Of a DNA stretch of 64,000 bases, positions 35,018 through 46,258 are shown in pieces. Source of the stretch: Hymenopus coronatus. Taxonomy: Eukaryota > Arthropoda > Insecta > Mantodea > Hymenopodidae. The first letter of the stretch is position 1. Each line of letters begins with the position of its first letter. A program made the translations under genes and the position numbers. The DNA lies in assembly GCA_030762935.1 (NCBI GenBank), contig CM060900.1:286892784-286956783 (forward strand), given 5' to 3'. The notes under the pieces are model-generated. The model saw nothing but the letters and a program-made list of their open reading frames with translations. It was not told the origin of the DNA and searched no databases.

Positions 35018-35746
35018 AGAAAAAACATAGATATTCATCCTCCAGTGCTCCCTACCCACCACAGAGCCTAATGAGGGATCACCCCACTGAGGTGACAGGG
35101 CTACACAGGATATATAGCAGGCTTACAGTCCCACTACCTGTTCACTGAAAAGACGGAAGGCCCAGGCTCAGATTCACAACCCTCAACCAACCAGGATATC
35201 CCTTTCCACTGACATTTATCTACCTACCTATCTATCTATTCATTTATACTGGTTGGAGCTAAGGCCATAAGGCCTTCTCTTCCACTCTACCAGGCGATAC
35301 ATTAATTACAACACAGCAATGACACAATGAATAAAAGAATAAAGAACAAAAATAAAATTCTATACAACTTTTTATAAGCATATATAAAAAGGTGCAACAT
35401 ATACTGAAATGAAAATAAAAAAACTGTAAACAAAATTATTTTAAGTGAAATATTCATGTTGGTCGAAACACATAATAGTGATGTTTACAATTGAAATGCA
35501 TATTACTTACCAGCATATAAAATGTTAATAACAATAAATTAAAATAGTGATGTATTTATCATATAAATACAGCAGCAGATTAGGTTAGATTACAAATGTA
35601 TGCCCTAATTTTCTGCTTTAACAGTATAACATTCTGGCAGTCCCTTACGTCTTCAGGTAGGGAATTCTAAAGATGATCTAAATCTATTGTAAATGATGAA
35701 GAATAGAAGGTTGTATAATGGGCAGGTAAGCAAGAAGGAAAGAGTG

Positions 35747-38513
35747 TCATGAGCGAGTTTCTCGATTATGACAGTCAGTAAGATATTTGAAGTGAACATT
35801 TAGATAGTTTGGAATAAGAGAATGAAGGAGTTGATAGAGAAATGATAAAGAATGCACTTTTCTTCTAACCCTAAGCTGGAGCCATTTAAGTGTTTTGATC
35901 GATGGTGTAACATGATCAAATCGACGGAGATTGCATACAAAGTGTACACACGTATTCTGTCCCTGTTGAAGTCTTAGAGTCAAATTTACAGTTAGATTAG
36001 TAACAAGAGAGTCACAGTAGTCAAAATGGGGCATCACAAGTGTTTGTATTAATGTTTTCTTAATTGAAGTCAGTAGAAAGTCATTGATATGTTTTAAAGG
36101 ATAGACTATTGAGAATAACTTTTTACATACATGTGTAATTTGCATCTTCCAGCTTAAATTTTGATTCATATAAACTCCAAGGTTCTTTACTGTATTACAA
36201 AATGGTATTTCAGAATTATTTAATGTAATGTTTTGTATATCATCCAAATTTAGAGTTCTCAACAACCGCTCATGTCCCATAATGATTGTCTGTGACTTTC
36301 CTGGATTCAGCTGTTGTCCATGTTTTAATGACCAAGTCAATAGTGAATTTAAGTCTTCATTTATAATCTTAATTGAGTTGTCTAAATCACTAGGGTCTGT
36401 GTATAAGTACAGTTGCAAGTTGTCAGTGAAAAGATGGTATTTACAATGTCTTATACTTTCTGTAAAGTCATTTATGTAAATAGCAAACTACAAGGGCCCA
36501 AGTAACAAACCTTGTGGTACACCAGGTTTTGTTTCCTTCCAATGAGATCGATTTGATCTAATTACACCTACAACAGTTTGCTGGCGCTCAGGTAAATAAT
36601 ATTTGAACCATGTGGTAATGCTATTTCACATATTCAAATGCTCAAGCTTATACACTAATAAGTCAATATCTACTATATCAAAAGCTTTAGAAAAGTCCAA
36701 TGGTGTTGGTAAGGTCAATTGTCTGCTGTCAGTAACTTTTAGTAATGCAGCATTTGTATTATGTCTCTGTCTGAAGCTAGACAGGTATTTGTTTAGAAGT
36801 TTTTTTTTTGTTGAGGTAGTCTGTAACTTGTCTGTGAATTATCCATTCAAGCACTTTGGACATGACAGGAAGGATACTAATAGGCCGATAGTCATTTAGG
36901 GCATTGAGAATTTTGATTTTGGGGAGGGGAAAAATGAGGGTTTGTTTCCATCAGGAGGGAAATATAGAGGTTATCATTGATGCTTTAAATATATGAGTCA
37001 CAGTAGGTAGTATTATGTCGAGAATGAGTCGTATCGGCTTTAGTAGTAATTCTTAGTAAAGCTTTCTGTATGTCTAGTTCATTAATATAGTTGAAGTGGA
37101 ATTTTCCATTGCAGGAGGGAGGGTTTTTTTGTTTCAGTTCATTGTTAGTGTTGTCTTTGTTTAATGGAATGGTGGCAACATTTGCAAAGTAATCATTAAG
37201 CAAGTCTAAAGGTACCTGGATCTTGTCCACCTGATCGGTTGTTTTACCTATTCCCATTTTGTTTAGATCATTCCAAAGTTCAGAAGTGTTAGCAGAAGTC
37301 TTTACTGCGTCATACATATATTGTCGCTTAGCATTTCTGATTGTCTGAGTTGTCTGGTTATGTATTCATTTGCACTGCTCAAAATTGTCAATTGTTTTCT
37401 CTTTTCTGTAATTTTGACAAATTTTGTCTCTTTCTGTCATCAAATTACATATAGAGTCAGTCATCCAAGGAGCTGCTTTTCTCTTCACAACTCTGGATTC
37501 GATAGGGGAAAATTTATCATATAATGTTATAATGAAGTCACTAATAATTTAACTTTGTCGTTTACATTTTTTAACGTCCAAATTGTATGCCATGGTATCT
37601 GTAGTATGTCTTTTTTTAGAGCAGCTTCATCAATGCATTTTAGGTCTCTATAGGTAGCCAATTTGCAGACATGTTTGGGGCACTTGAGCAAGTAAGCAAT
37701 GTATATAATATCATGCTTTGATATTCCATCGGCTGGAAGTTGTCCATAAGTCATAACTCTGTCTGGTTTATTAGTCACAATTAAGTCGTGCAAAATCGCA
37801 GACGTGTGCGGTTGGTGTGTTGGTTGGAGAGGAAGCATAGCTAGGTTATTAGAAATGAACATAGTTGTTAATTGTACAGTTGAGGCAGCATCAGTAGCTA
37901 GTACTTTTGTATTAAGGACACCCATGAGGATGACGTGTTCATAGTCAGATAGTTCACTTTGTAATGCAGCCTTCATGTATTCAATATGGTTTATTTTGGG
38001 CAGTTTGTATACTGCACATACTATATAACTAGGAGTTATTTCTATGAAAAGAAATTCAGGCTGTGCTGTGTACTTAGAAGGTGAGACAAAAATAACTTTT
38101 GGTTGCAGATGTGTTCCAATATAAGCAGCCACACCACCACCTCTTTTGTTGGCCCTGCCATTGTTGGCCCTGCCATTGTTGGCCCTGCCATTAAGGAGCA
38201 AAGTATATCCATTCATTGCAATGAGTGCTGATGGAAGGAGAGAGTTTAACCATGTTTCAGAATTGAGAATTACATGCAAGTTAAGTGGTGAAAATATACA
38301 AAAGAATTCGTCAAAATGTGCATGAATGCTTTGAACATTTAATTGAGCTATTTGAAGGGAGTTTGAGAAAGGGGAAAGAGAAGAACTTAGGCGGTCAGTG
38401 GCAGGTACTTTTCCATTGTTCCATGTGCTAGAGCAAGGGGAAGGGGTAGGGGTAGGTATTTGACTATCGCTCGAGACTGCCTGGTATACATAATGTTCTT
38501 CAGTGGATGCCAA
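35747..38513 (-). pseudogene. LINE-C ORF2, APE endonuclease and reverse transcriptase
   Basis: The first 328 codons (38513-37527) are open and form an APE-type endonuclease: AQLNVQSIHAHFDEFF, then SETWL with the catalytic Glu, GGGVAAYI and VYKLPKI. Two key sites are altered: the GDFN block reads GVLN, and the SDH block reads SKHD. RT follows in broken frames: KTSANTSELWNDLNKMG (37300-37250), a dispersed middle part at 37000-36600, then GVPQG near 36525 and FTDN (in place of FADD) near 36440. The open frame 36418-35747 holds the thumb and C-terminal part (LNPGKSQTIIMG, then NLGVYMNQNLSW, then MPHFDYCDSLV). A stop follows GPL after GVPQG. No RNase H is seen. Loss of catalytic residues in both domains means it is inactive. 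Confidence 0.85.
38150..38192 (-). repeat. 15-bp tandem repeat in the LINE-C endonuclease (GRANN units)
   Basis: Almost three copies of a 15-bp unit encode consecutive GRANN units between two endonuclease motifs; the frame is preserved. Confidence 0.9.
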
Positions 38514-38699
38514 CCTTAGAATCTAAAATAATTTATATTAACTTAAGCCTAATACTGCTGCTGTAATGCTTAATAACAATAATTTTTTAATGAAACTAAC
38601 AGGTTAATGATAAATACTGAAATTACAATAGAAGAGAATAAATTCTAAGGAAGAAAATAGAATAAAAGATATATCTCATTAACTAAATTAAGTTTCTAA

Positions 38700-39369
38700 C
38701 AATAAAAAATGTAATATCACTTGTCTGTGATACTGGATGTTGACTCATGCTTTTTATGTCCCTGGTACATGTTATTTTGCATTTTTGGTCACCTTGTTTT
38801 ACATATATTACACCTTCTATAGTCCAAACGTCTTTAAGTCCATATTTTGTAATACACTGCTACAAAATATCATACTTTTTTTGTGTCAAATCCTCTCTTA
38901 TGGTGATTCTTTGGCAATTTAGATTCTTCTTATTCTAGAACATTTCACTTCGTCTGATGAATTTTACAATTACAGGTCTTCCAGTTTTTTTCCTAACACC
39001 ATGGCTACGATCAATGTCAGTCACTTCTAAATTCACACCAATTTTTGCGGCCATGTCTGTCACTTCACCATTTTCCTCAGGTATTCTGAATATGTGGAGA
39101 CACTGCCTTGGCTGGTACTGCTCCAGATCATCCACTTTTTCACTGAGTTCTGCAATTTTATGTCTTTTTCAGTTAATGCTTGCTGCAGTTCCTGAATAAC
39201 CTCCATGTTCCTGCTGGTGGTTGCTCATAGCTCACCCACAATTGTCTCACTTATAAGGTTGGCAAGACTCCTCAACATGTCAAGGTTATGCTACTCTTCT
39301 TTCACTATGCGTCTTCAAGTTTCAATATCAATATCTTTGTCCAAACTCCTGCTTTTCTTAGGACTCATG
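38700..39369 (-). pseudogene. LINE-C ORF1, coiled-coil/RRM-type RNA-binding protein
   Basis: ORF1 resembles the L1-type ORF1 protein rather than a CCHC gag. ATG at 39369 begins MSPKKSRSLDKDIDIET. A leucine- and glutamine-rich helix (VIQELQQALTEKDIKLQNS) predicts a coiled coil for trimer formation. Then comes DDLEQYQPRQCLHIFRIPEEN and DIDRSHGVRKKTGRPVIVKF, the RRM-like core with its conserved Arg/Lys strand (open frame 39135-38935). Further down, in another frame, VWTIEGVIYVKQGD matches the C-terminal domain strand normally like VWTxDGRIFVK. Internal stops occur. It contrasts with LINE-A/B and marks LINE-C as a different clade. Confidence 0.72.
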
Positions 39370-39522
39370 GTGATATTAGGGAGATAGCCTTTTAATACAA
39401 TCACTGTAAAAATAACCTCACACTCTGCGATGAACCCTTACTTTAAGCATTTTGTCAGTAGCCCAAAAATCACAGACACAGCACAGTCCGCCATCTTTGT
39501 ACATATCATCTTTCACTGACAT

Positions 39523-39660
39523 GGGTCTCCACGCATGGCCTGCATGTGGGTGGGCATTTCTTCTGACTCCTTCATCTTTGGAGGAACCCACACCAAGGGA
39601 GTCAGGGTTGCTTGGGAACCTAGGTGCACTAAACCCTTACCCATTGTTGTAGACCCCTGG
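39523..39660 (-). other. Distal 5' UTR of LINE-A, separated by LINE-C
   Basis: This matches LINE-B at about 58740-58878 (GGGTGGGCATTT, then GGGAGTCA, then AACCxxGGTGC, then TAGxCCCCTGG). It shows where LINE-A resumes beyond the LINE-C insertion. Confidence 0.8.
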
Positions 39661-40039
39661 GTGGCAGTGGTAGATGACTCAGCTATTTGATTTTATAGTA
39701 TAACAGCCTATTTTCACTTCTGTCACTATGCACCTTTTTATTGGAAGATCATCTGTTTTCTGTATTGTACTTTTCCCATACTTCTTCAAAATAATTTCTT
39801 TTGTGATGAAAGCTGTTCTTGAAATGTTGAAACTCCTTTCTTACAACATTCAATATCAAGGGCTTTCTTTTGAAGCACATTAAAAGGTGTGTTTAATGGC
39901 AAAATGTTCTTGAGAAAACAGTTCTTGACACTTAACAAATTCCTTACATAAAGAATCCCCATATTCACGGTTTTCTGTAATGTGCTCAAAAAGTATTATT
40001 AGCTTGTTCCTCATTAGACTTGAACATAAATTCCATTAA
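39661..40039. other. No gene recognised
   Basis: Spacer between the LINE-A 5' end and SINE-C. A minus ORF at 39989-39786 has no recognised motif. Confidence 0.4.
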
Positions 40040-40266
40040 GCCCGCCTGGGTAGTGTGGTGGTAGCGTGTCTGCTTCACATTCAAAAGATCGTGAGTTCAA
40101 ATCTTGCTCAGGGTAAATTGCTTGGATAAGGTTTTTTTTTCGGGGTTTTCCCTTATCCTGAGAAGACAAATGTTTAGTAACTTTAAGCTCCATGGACCCC
40201 AAGATCATATGAGCATCATTTCACCAATTTCATTCATCATCCGATATGACCAATTAGGTTAAGCTA

Positions 40267-40313
<47 letters not shown>
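40040..40313 (+). mobile_element. SINE-C, tRNA-derived, with 46-A tail
   Basis: The head GGTAGTGTGGTGGTAGCGTG followed by GAGTTCAAATC resembles A and B boxes. The body contains TTTTTTTTTCGGGGTTTTCCC, and the 3' end is a pure run of 46 A at 40268-40313. The long uninterrupted A tail suggests a relatively recent insertion. It is a different family from SINE-A and SINE-B. Confidence 0.7.
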
Positions 40314-40314
<1 letters not shown>

Positions 40315-40494
40315 ATTAGATAGGAGCTGCCCTAGGTATTTTTTTTTCTCTCTATAAACTCATTTAAGAGGAAGAGTTCTTTTGGATGATACTGAAAAAA
40401 ATGCAGGTAACCCAGGTGTTTTCAAAATGTGTGACAGTGCATAAGAAGATTACAGTGATTCTAAATAAAAAAAACATGGCTGTAACAGTGGGTA

Positions 40495-42260
40495 AATGTG
40501 GCATTCCAGGCACCAAAATCAGGACTCTGTATTGCGCCTGTTTTAGGATTTCCACTATCTGGTAGTGACTTTATTGTGGACAGCGATGCCAGAAACACTT
40601 TCATTGAACATTGCCAGGAGCAGGCAATAGCCTACTACAGTAAGATGCTCTCCAAGGTAGAAAAGAACTACTGTGTTATCTGGCAAGGGCTCTTGGCAGT
40701 AGTAAAGTATTGTAGCACTTCCACAAGTATCTGTATGCTCAGTCATTCCACCTGAAAACTGACCACTCGGCCCTAACCTGGTTGTTCAGCTTCAAGAATG
40801 CAGAGGACCAGACACCCCTTTGTGTCCAGAGGCTCCAAGAGTAAAGCTTCATATCAGAACATTGGAAAGGAAGAAGCCACTCCAGTGTGAATGCCATGTC
40901 ACCAGGATCCTGTCTAGAGGAATGCAGGAGTAAGTGTGTGCTGCAGCTGTCTGTTTTATTTTGGCTGTACCTGAAGCTGGATGGAATAATGCAGGCCTGA
41001 GGAGGAGCAGCTGGTGGATGCTGACTTGGGGTCACTCCTGAGAGAAGTGGAGGTGGCGATTAGACCAAGCTGCGAGGACAGCTCATGAGTAAAGTGTATA
41101 AGTCCTACTGGGTCTAATGGGACTCATTGAAGACCAAGGTAGGAGTACTGTTCAGGAAATGGGAGTCACCTTATGGAAAGATCTACAGTGAGCAGCTGAT
41201 CCTTGCTCAGAGTAATGTTGCTGAAGTCTAGAGGAAGTATATGCAGAGACTTTGGGAGGACATTTTTGACCCAACCAAATCATTGACAAGCTCCAACAAT
41301 GGTGCTACTGGCGGAGGCTATAGGCAGACACTGAGAAATGGTGCTGCCAATGTCACGTATGTGCACCAAGTCATGGCCCATAGACCAGGAGCCAGGCCAC
41401 ATGTAGCAGTATAATATGACAGCACATTTCGAATGCACGGCCATTGATGTACCTGGGACATTCCCTCTTTCAGACAGGGCTAACAAGCATCAGTTGGTCA
41501 ACATGGATTACTTCACCAAGTGGCTGAGGTTTATGCTACACCTAACCATTACTATTGCAAACTGCCTTGTAGAAGAACTGTTTTGTCACTAAGGGGCTAC
41601 ACAGTTATAAGGACACCAACTTTGAGCCCAGCCTAATTAGAGAAACACTGAGGCGACTTGGAGTGCACAAAATGAGCAAAATACTTTTCCATCCACAGTG
41701 AGATGAGATGGTTATGTGGTACATCAAGACTCTAGAAGAATATTTGAGGAAGGTTGTGACCAATCACCAGAGTGGCTGGTATGTGAGGGTGCCACTTTTC
41801 TTGCTGGCCTACTTGCTGTTCAACTCACGATACCACTAGGTTGACACCAGCCAGTTTGGTCTTTGGCAGGGATATACATCTACCATGTAACTAAAATTTG
41901 GAAGTTCTCCTTAAATATAGCAGCTTGCATTTGACTATGTGAGCAATCTCATCGAATGGCTTCATGACGTGCATGAGATGGCTTGTCAACACATCCAGTT
42001 AATAAGTGACAGAATGAAGACAGGCAGGCCAAAAGCCAAGGATTCCAGCAGGGTTATCTGCTGTGGCTATATGGCTCTACCCGGACAAAGGACACTGCCC
42101 GAAGCTTCGAAAACCATAGCAAGGCCATACCTTGTGATGAAGAGATAAATGATGTCATCTATTGTGCTGAGGAAAGTGGCTGATGGTACACTTAGATCAT
42201 CTAGCCCACCACAATAATGCTGGTCAAAACGACCAGCGCTGAGGAGGGAACAGTGTGACT
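40495..42260 (+). pseudogene. Ty3/gypsy pol relic, RNase H to integrase
   Basis: A decayed gypsy polyprotein, plus strand, beginning at the RT thumb/RNase H border. The open frame 40498-40755 reads APVLGFPLSGSDFIVDSDA, then AIAYYSKMLSKVEKNYCV and ELLAVVKY-like sequence, the RNase H part with its first Asp. KTDHSALTWLFSFKNAED follows at about 40755-40808. Integrase traces come later: MDYFTKW at about 41502-41522, HPQxDGMVxxYIKTxEE-like sequence at about 41693-41745, LAYLLFNSRYHT-like sequence at about 41808-41835, and the C-terminal LWLYGSTRTK at about 42060-42090. Stops and frameshifts are dense. The RT core and all upstream parts are missing. Confidence 0.8.
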
Positions 42261-45200
42261 ATGGCTTGCAGATATAATCATGTGAGCAGCTTGCTTCAAA
42301 AGTCATAACTGATTGTTCCCATGCATTTGTTTCACCTTTGTGAGTGGTAAATGTATGTAGTCAGTGAGCACTTTACATTGAAGCTCTGATTGTTGCACCT
42401 GTGTGAGAATTTGTGACACCTGCTGTGGTTTGTATGTTCAACTACTTCTGGAGATTTCTAGCCACATCATCGACAGGTATGGTAAGAGAGAATGAGCCCC
42501 AGAGGGGATGAGTTTCAACTGAGAGTGCAGCAGTTGAATCGCTTTCAATGGAAAGTTCGGAGTGTACAGTAGCTTTTGCCATACTGAATGTCAAAAGGAA
42601 ATTATGAATTGTTACAAAAGTGTCAAATAAAAACATTTATTAAAAACAGATTCTGATTGTAATCAGTTGGAAGAAATAAAGGAATTAAAACATAAATGGG
42701 ATTGCACAGTGAAGTAACTAATCAAATAGGAGTGTAGTTTGAGTGTAATCTATATTTTTACTCCTATTAAATAAAGGAATGTTTGTTTGCGTACTAAAGA
42801 TGTTTATTTATTATAGTATGTTTATTTGTCAAAGATAGATTAGGTCACCACTTCCAACTGCTTGTCCCCACCCACAAAAAAGTAAAAAGTGGAGATGAAG
42901 GTAATTAAGATGGTGTTAGAGGCCTGTAAGGGTAGATGTAAGTATTTGTAGTCTATAAGCCTCCTATCCTTCCTCTTTATTTTTTTTTTATATAAAAATG
43001 ATTGCTGAATGTCAACAAAGGACTCCATTCTTTTACTATTATGCCTGTGCAGAAGAACCCAAATTTACAAGTATAATCAGCAAAGGTCAGTTGTTTGAAC
43101 CCATTCATGTTATACACATTAACTTGGATGTCATAAACTTAAGATCAAAACCTTGTTTTTTACATGACTCACCTTACACATTTCTAATTTCAATCCTGCA
43201 GTGTTTCCCCCTAAAATGTTGGCATCTCTTCAGTTCTGAAGCTCATAAGGTATATTTGTGCACCTACTATCAACAGGAAAATATGCCATGGGTGACAAGT
43301 AAAACAGTTTGTTGTTTCTTGTTACCCCCCTGAGAATGATCTAAAGCTCAATGGTTTCTTAATTAGGTCTCTAATAATGTTCCCTTGTCATTTTTGATAA
43401 TTTGTGTGTAGGCTTAATATGTCATATAACATGACACATGTTTCTGAGGCAAATAAAAAGTTTAATAAGATAATGAAAACATAAATAAACAATATAATGA
43501 ATGTAATGCAAACCTGTGAACTGGTATCATGTACAACAGTGAACCAAAGAACACACTAAAATGTTTAAACAATGTTTAAAAAATTTAAGATATTTGTGAA
43601 TCTTTTTTCACACAAGTAGCTATAATTCTATTCATGCAGTTTAGGTCTAGAGCAATTAGAGATGAGCAGAGGGGGATGCACTAGTAACTGTTTGCCCATG
43701 TCAGTGCAAGCATAGGTACTTGTAACATGCAGAGAAGCATGCAATGATTGCTTGAGATTATAACTACAAGCAGGACACAATTTGTGCCACTAGAATCCAT
43801 TTATGCATTTATCTTGTACTATTTAGTATCAGTTATTACTATACTGAAAAATATTAAATATTATAACTCTTCCACAATAACTCTTCTAAAAAGTATGCCA
43901 ATGTGCATGTAATGAGAATGTGCCCCTGTAGATGGATTACTAAACACAAGATAAGGAATGTTTTTTGTGAAGTAGAAATTTAGAGATTTCATTAATATAG
44001 ATACTTCAAACTATAATACAATAAGACAACAGTTGAAAATAGCATCAAGGAGTGTAGAAGTTTATGATATGTAAATATGCACTCATTACATATGCCAATT
44101 ATCACACTCTTTTCCTTTGCAAAATTAAGAATCTGTTGTGTGTTATATCCCTCTAGTTTATTAGTGTGTATACAAATATTCTTACAGAGGCTTTATTTGC
44201 AAATACTTCATTTTAATTGAGTTGATCCTTGCAGAAATAGATACTTTACTTCCATTATAGATGCAAAGGGAATAGCAATAGTCAATTCAATTAAATTCAT
44301 CACACTAATTGCTTTTTTTGAGCCCTCCTCATCCTTTCCCACAGTTTCTCTTGAATACAGAACATACATTTTGACTGGATTCGATCCCCTAATCCATGTT
44401 TTGACAGGTTAGCCACTCTTATCGTAATGCCTTAGACAGCATGGCTGTAAATCCAGATGTCGAGGTTTTTGTTTTTTAATTGAGTTATCTGATGTTATAT
44501 GTTGGCAAAATGGTTTGTTTAACAATCATTCACAGGATGTCATATAATGTCCATATTGCTGAAGGGGCTAAAACCCACGACAGCTATTTGATAATAGTCC
44601 CACATTTTATTATTAAACTAAAATGAATCCTAGTGCTCTGAAACTATAGTGCTCTTCAAGAGGAGAGGAAAAGATTTGCATGCATAATGACTTGTAACAG
44701 GAGTTTCATGAATGACAGGTAGATGCTTTAATCATTCACTTATTAAGATGAGATGTGAAATAATATTGTTTATGGAGTGCTGTAAAAATAACTCCAAGAA
44801 TCGCTCCAAACTTTTTTCTGAAGATACCTACTTATTGCTTTGTCATAGTTTTGCAACACATGCATAATGTGACTCAAAATATAATTTAAACACCAAGAGC
44901 AAAATTATATTACTGTACTAAATTAATTTCTTTAGCAGTGTGTCTGTTATAAGTTATAAAGTGCTTTTGCTCAATGAGTGCAGCTATTTGTATAGGATGA
45001 TAACATTATTTGAACTTTAACACTAGTCAGTTTGATTGGATAACAGTAGATGAATGAGTTTCTTAATAAAAGGTACTTGTTATAATTTTACACTTATTTT
45101 TAACCACTTGCCAAGTGTTACATATGTTCACTTTTGCACTTCTAGAGAGGGTATCAAATTAAATTTAATTGTTCTACGATACATATGTTTAATTGAATTA

Positions 45201-45275
45201 AATTTGGTCTTCATATATTTTTCTGAGTTAAAACAATTCACTCAGTCAAATAACTTTGAGTGTATTCAGCAAATA
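42261..45275. other. No gene recognised
   Basis: Three kilobases of AT-rich sequence. The first few hundred bases, starting TGTGACTATGG at about 42255, could be the LTR that should follow the gypsy pol, but no partner LTR exists in the window. An ORF at 42998-43333 (111 codons, plus) has no recognised motif. Confidence 0.4.
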
Positions 45276-45277
45276 TA

Positions 45278-46256
45278 CGAGGGCCATTTTTTTTTTTTTT
45301 TTTTACAACATCCGATAGGCTATAAATAAAAGACAAGTTCATGGAAAACAATTATTTTATTACTAAAAGTTTTGTACACTTATGGTTACTTTTCAACATA
45401 GTCACAGAAAAGATTAAGACATTTATCATACATGTGCAAAAGCTTTGCAATGTCCGCTTTAAAAAATTTTTTTTTTTGTTTTTTTTTGTTTTTTTGGTAG
45501 TGTTTAACACCTGCTTTAACTACTTATAGCACTGCAGGCGGTGACACTGGTGATACATGAATGAAGATGGAGCACTGGTGGAATGCGATGGCGGGGGAAA
45601 CTGGAGAATACAGAGAAAACCCACCCCAGCGCCGCTTTGTCCACCACAAATCTCACATGTGATTGCCTGGGATCGAACCCGGATTGTCTAGGTGAGAGGT
45701 GAGTGGTCTAACCACTCGGCCACAGTGTGGCCTCAAAAAATGTTGTATTCAAATGAGCATTGACGTTGTTTAGAAGATCTTCATTGGTTTGAAAGTGCTG
45801 CCCTCCTAGCTACGTCTTCAGTTCAGGGAAAAGGTGAAAGTCACTGGGTGCCAGGTGAGGACTGCATGGCAGATGATTGAAAATATCCCACTGAAATTGT
45901 TCAAGGAGCCGATGAGTAGTGCCAGCAGTGTGTGTGGACGAGCGTTGTCATGGATCAACACAATTTCTAAAGTCAGCATTCCTCTTCGTTTGTTTTGAAT
46001 GGCTCTCCGCAAACATCAAAAAGTACAAAGATCTTCAAAACAATGTCAATGCTCATTTGAAATCATTGGCGGCAACATTTTTTGAAGTGGGTATTGCAAA
46101 GCTTGTGCACAGGTATGATAAATGTCTCAATCTTTTTGGTGATTATGTTGAAAAGCAGCCGTAAGTGTACAAAACTTTTAGTAATAAAATAATTGTTTTT
46201 TATGAACCTGTCTTTTATTTATAGTCTATCAGAGGTTGAAAAATAAATGGCCCTCG
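45278..46256. mobile_element. Mariner-derived foldback element with a SINE in one arm
   Basis: This element is flanked by TA on both sides (45276-45277, 46257-46258). Its two ends are reverse complements: after removing the SINE at 45468-45734 the left arm (45278-45467 plus about 45742-45795) pairs with the right arm (about 46017-46256) over roughly 240 bp, the outer 95 bp almost perfectly. Both arms encode the same mariner C-terminus pointing outward: NNVNAHL, then DKCLNLFxDYVEK on each strand. The unpaired centre (45796-46016) encodes HDNARPHT, the second catalytic Asp region, on the minus strand. It is thus two mariner 3' ends joined head to head. Confidence 0.88.
45468..45734 (-). mobile_element. 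SINE-A copy in the foldback element, 7-bp TSD
   Basis: The minus-strand head GGCCGAGTGGTTAGACCACT (from 45725) and GGTTCGATCCC near 45675 match SINE-A. The tail is an A-rich tract with C interruptions (45468-45497). Flanking AAAAAAT copies lie at 45461-45467 and 45735-45741. Confidence 0.85.
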
Positions 46257-46258
46257 TA

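Larger units (their letters stand above)
35216..39509 (-). mobile_element. LINE-C, near full-length, inserted in the LINE-A 5' UTR
   Basis: A 4.3-kb non-LTR retrotransposon. It has a 5' UTR (39509-39370), ORF1 (39369 to about 38700), ORF2 (38513-35747) and a 3' UTR ending in an (ATAG/GGTA)n-type tail (35216-35240). Target duplications: CTTTCCACTGACAT at 35202-35215 and CTTTCACTGACAT at 39510-39522, differing by one C. LINE-B carries the corresponding site unbroken at about 58716-58745. Both ORFs are present and nearly complete but mutated. Confidence 0.9.
28553..39660 (-). mobile_element. LINE-A: non-LTR retrotransposon carrying three later insertions
   Basis: A minus-strand LINE with a 5' UTR (39660-39523 and 35201-35018), ORF1 (35017 to about 33660) with CCHC knuckles, ORF2 (33633 to about 28790) with endonuclease, reverse transcriptase and RNase H, and a 3' UTR ending near 28553. 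A gag-like ORF1 plus an RNase H in ORF2 fits the I/Jockey group. Three elements interrupt it: SINE-A at 29009-29261, mariner M4 at 31777-33086 and LINE-C at 35216-39509. Its sister LINE-B (53282-58878) is uninterrupted at all three places, which proves the insertions came later. Confidence 0.88.

Noticed and set aside
42255..42660. Possible LTR after the gypsy pol relic
   Set aside because: It begins TGTGAC in the right place, but no second copy exists in the window and the end cannot be defined.
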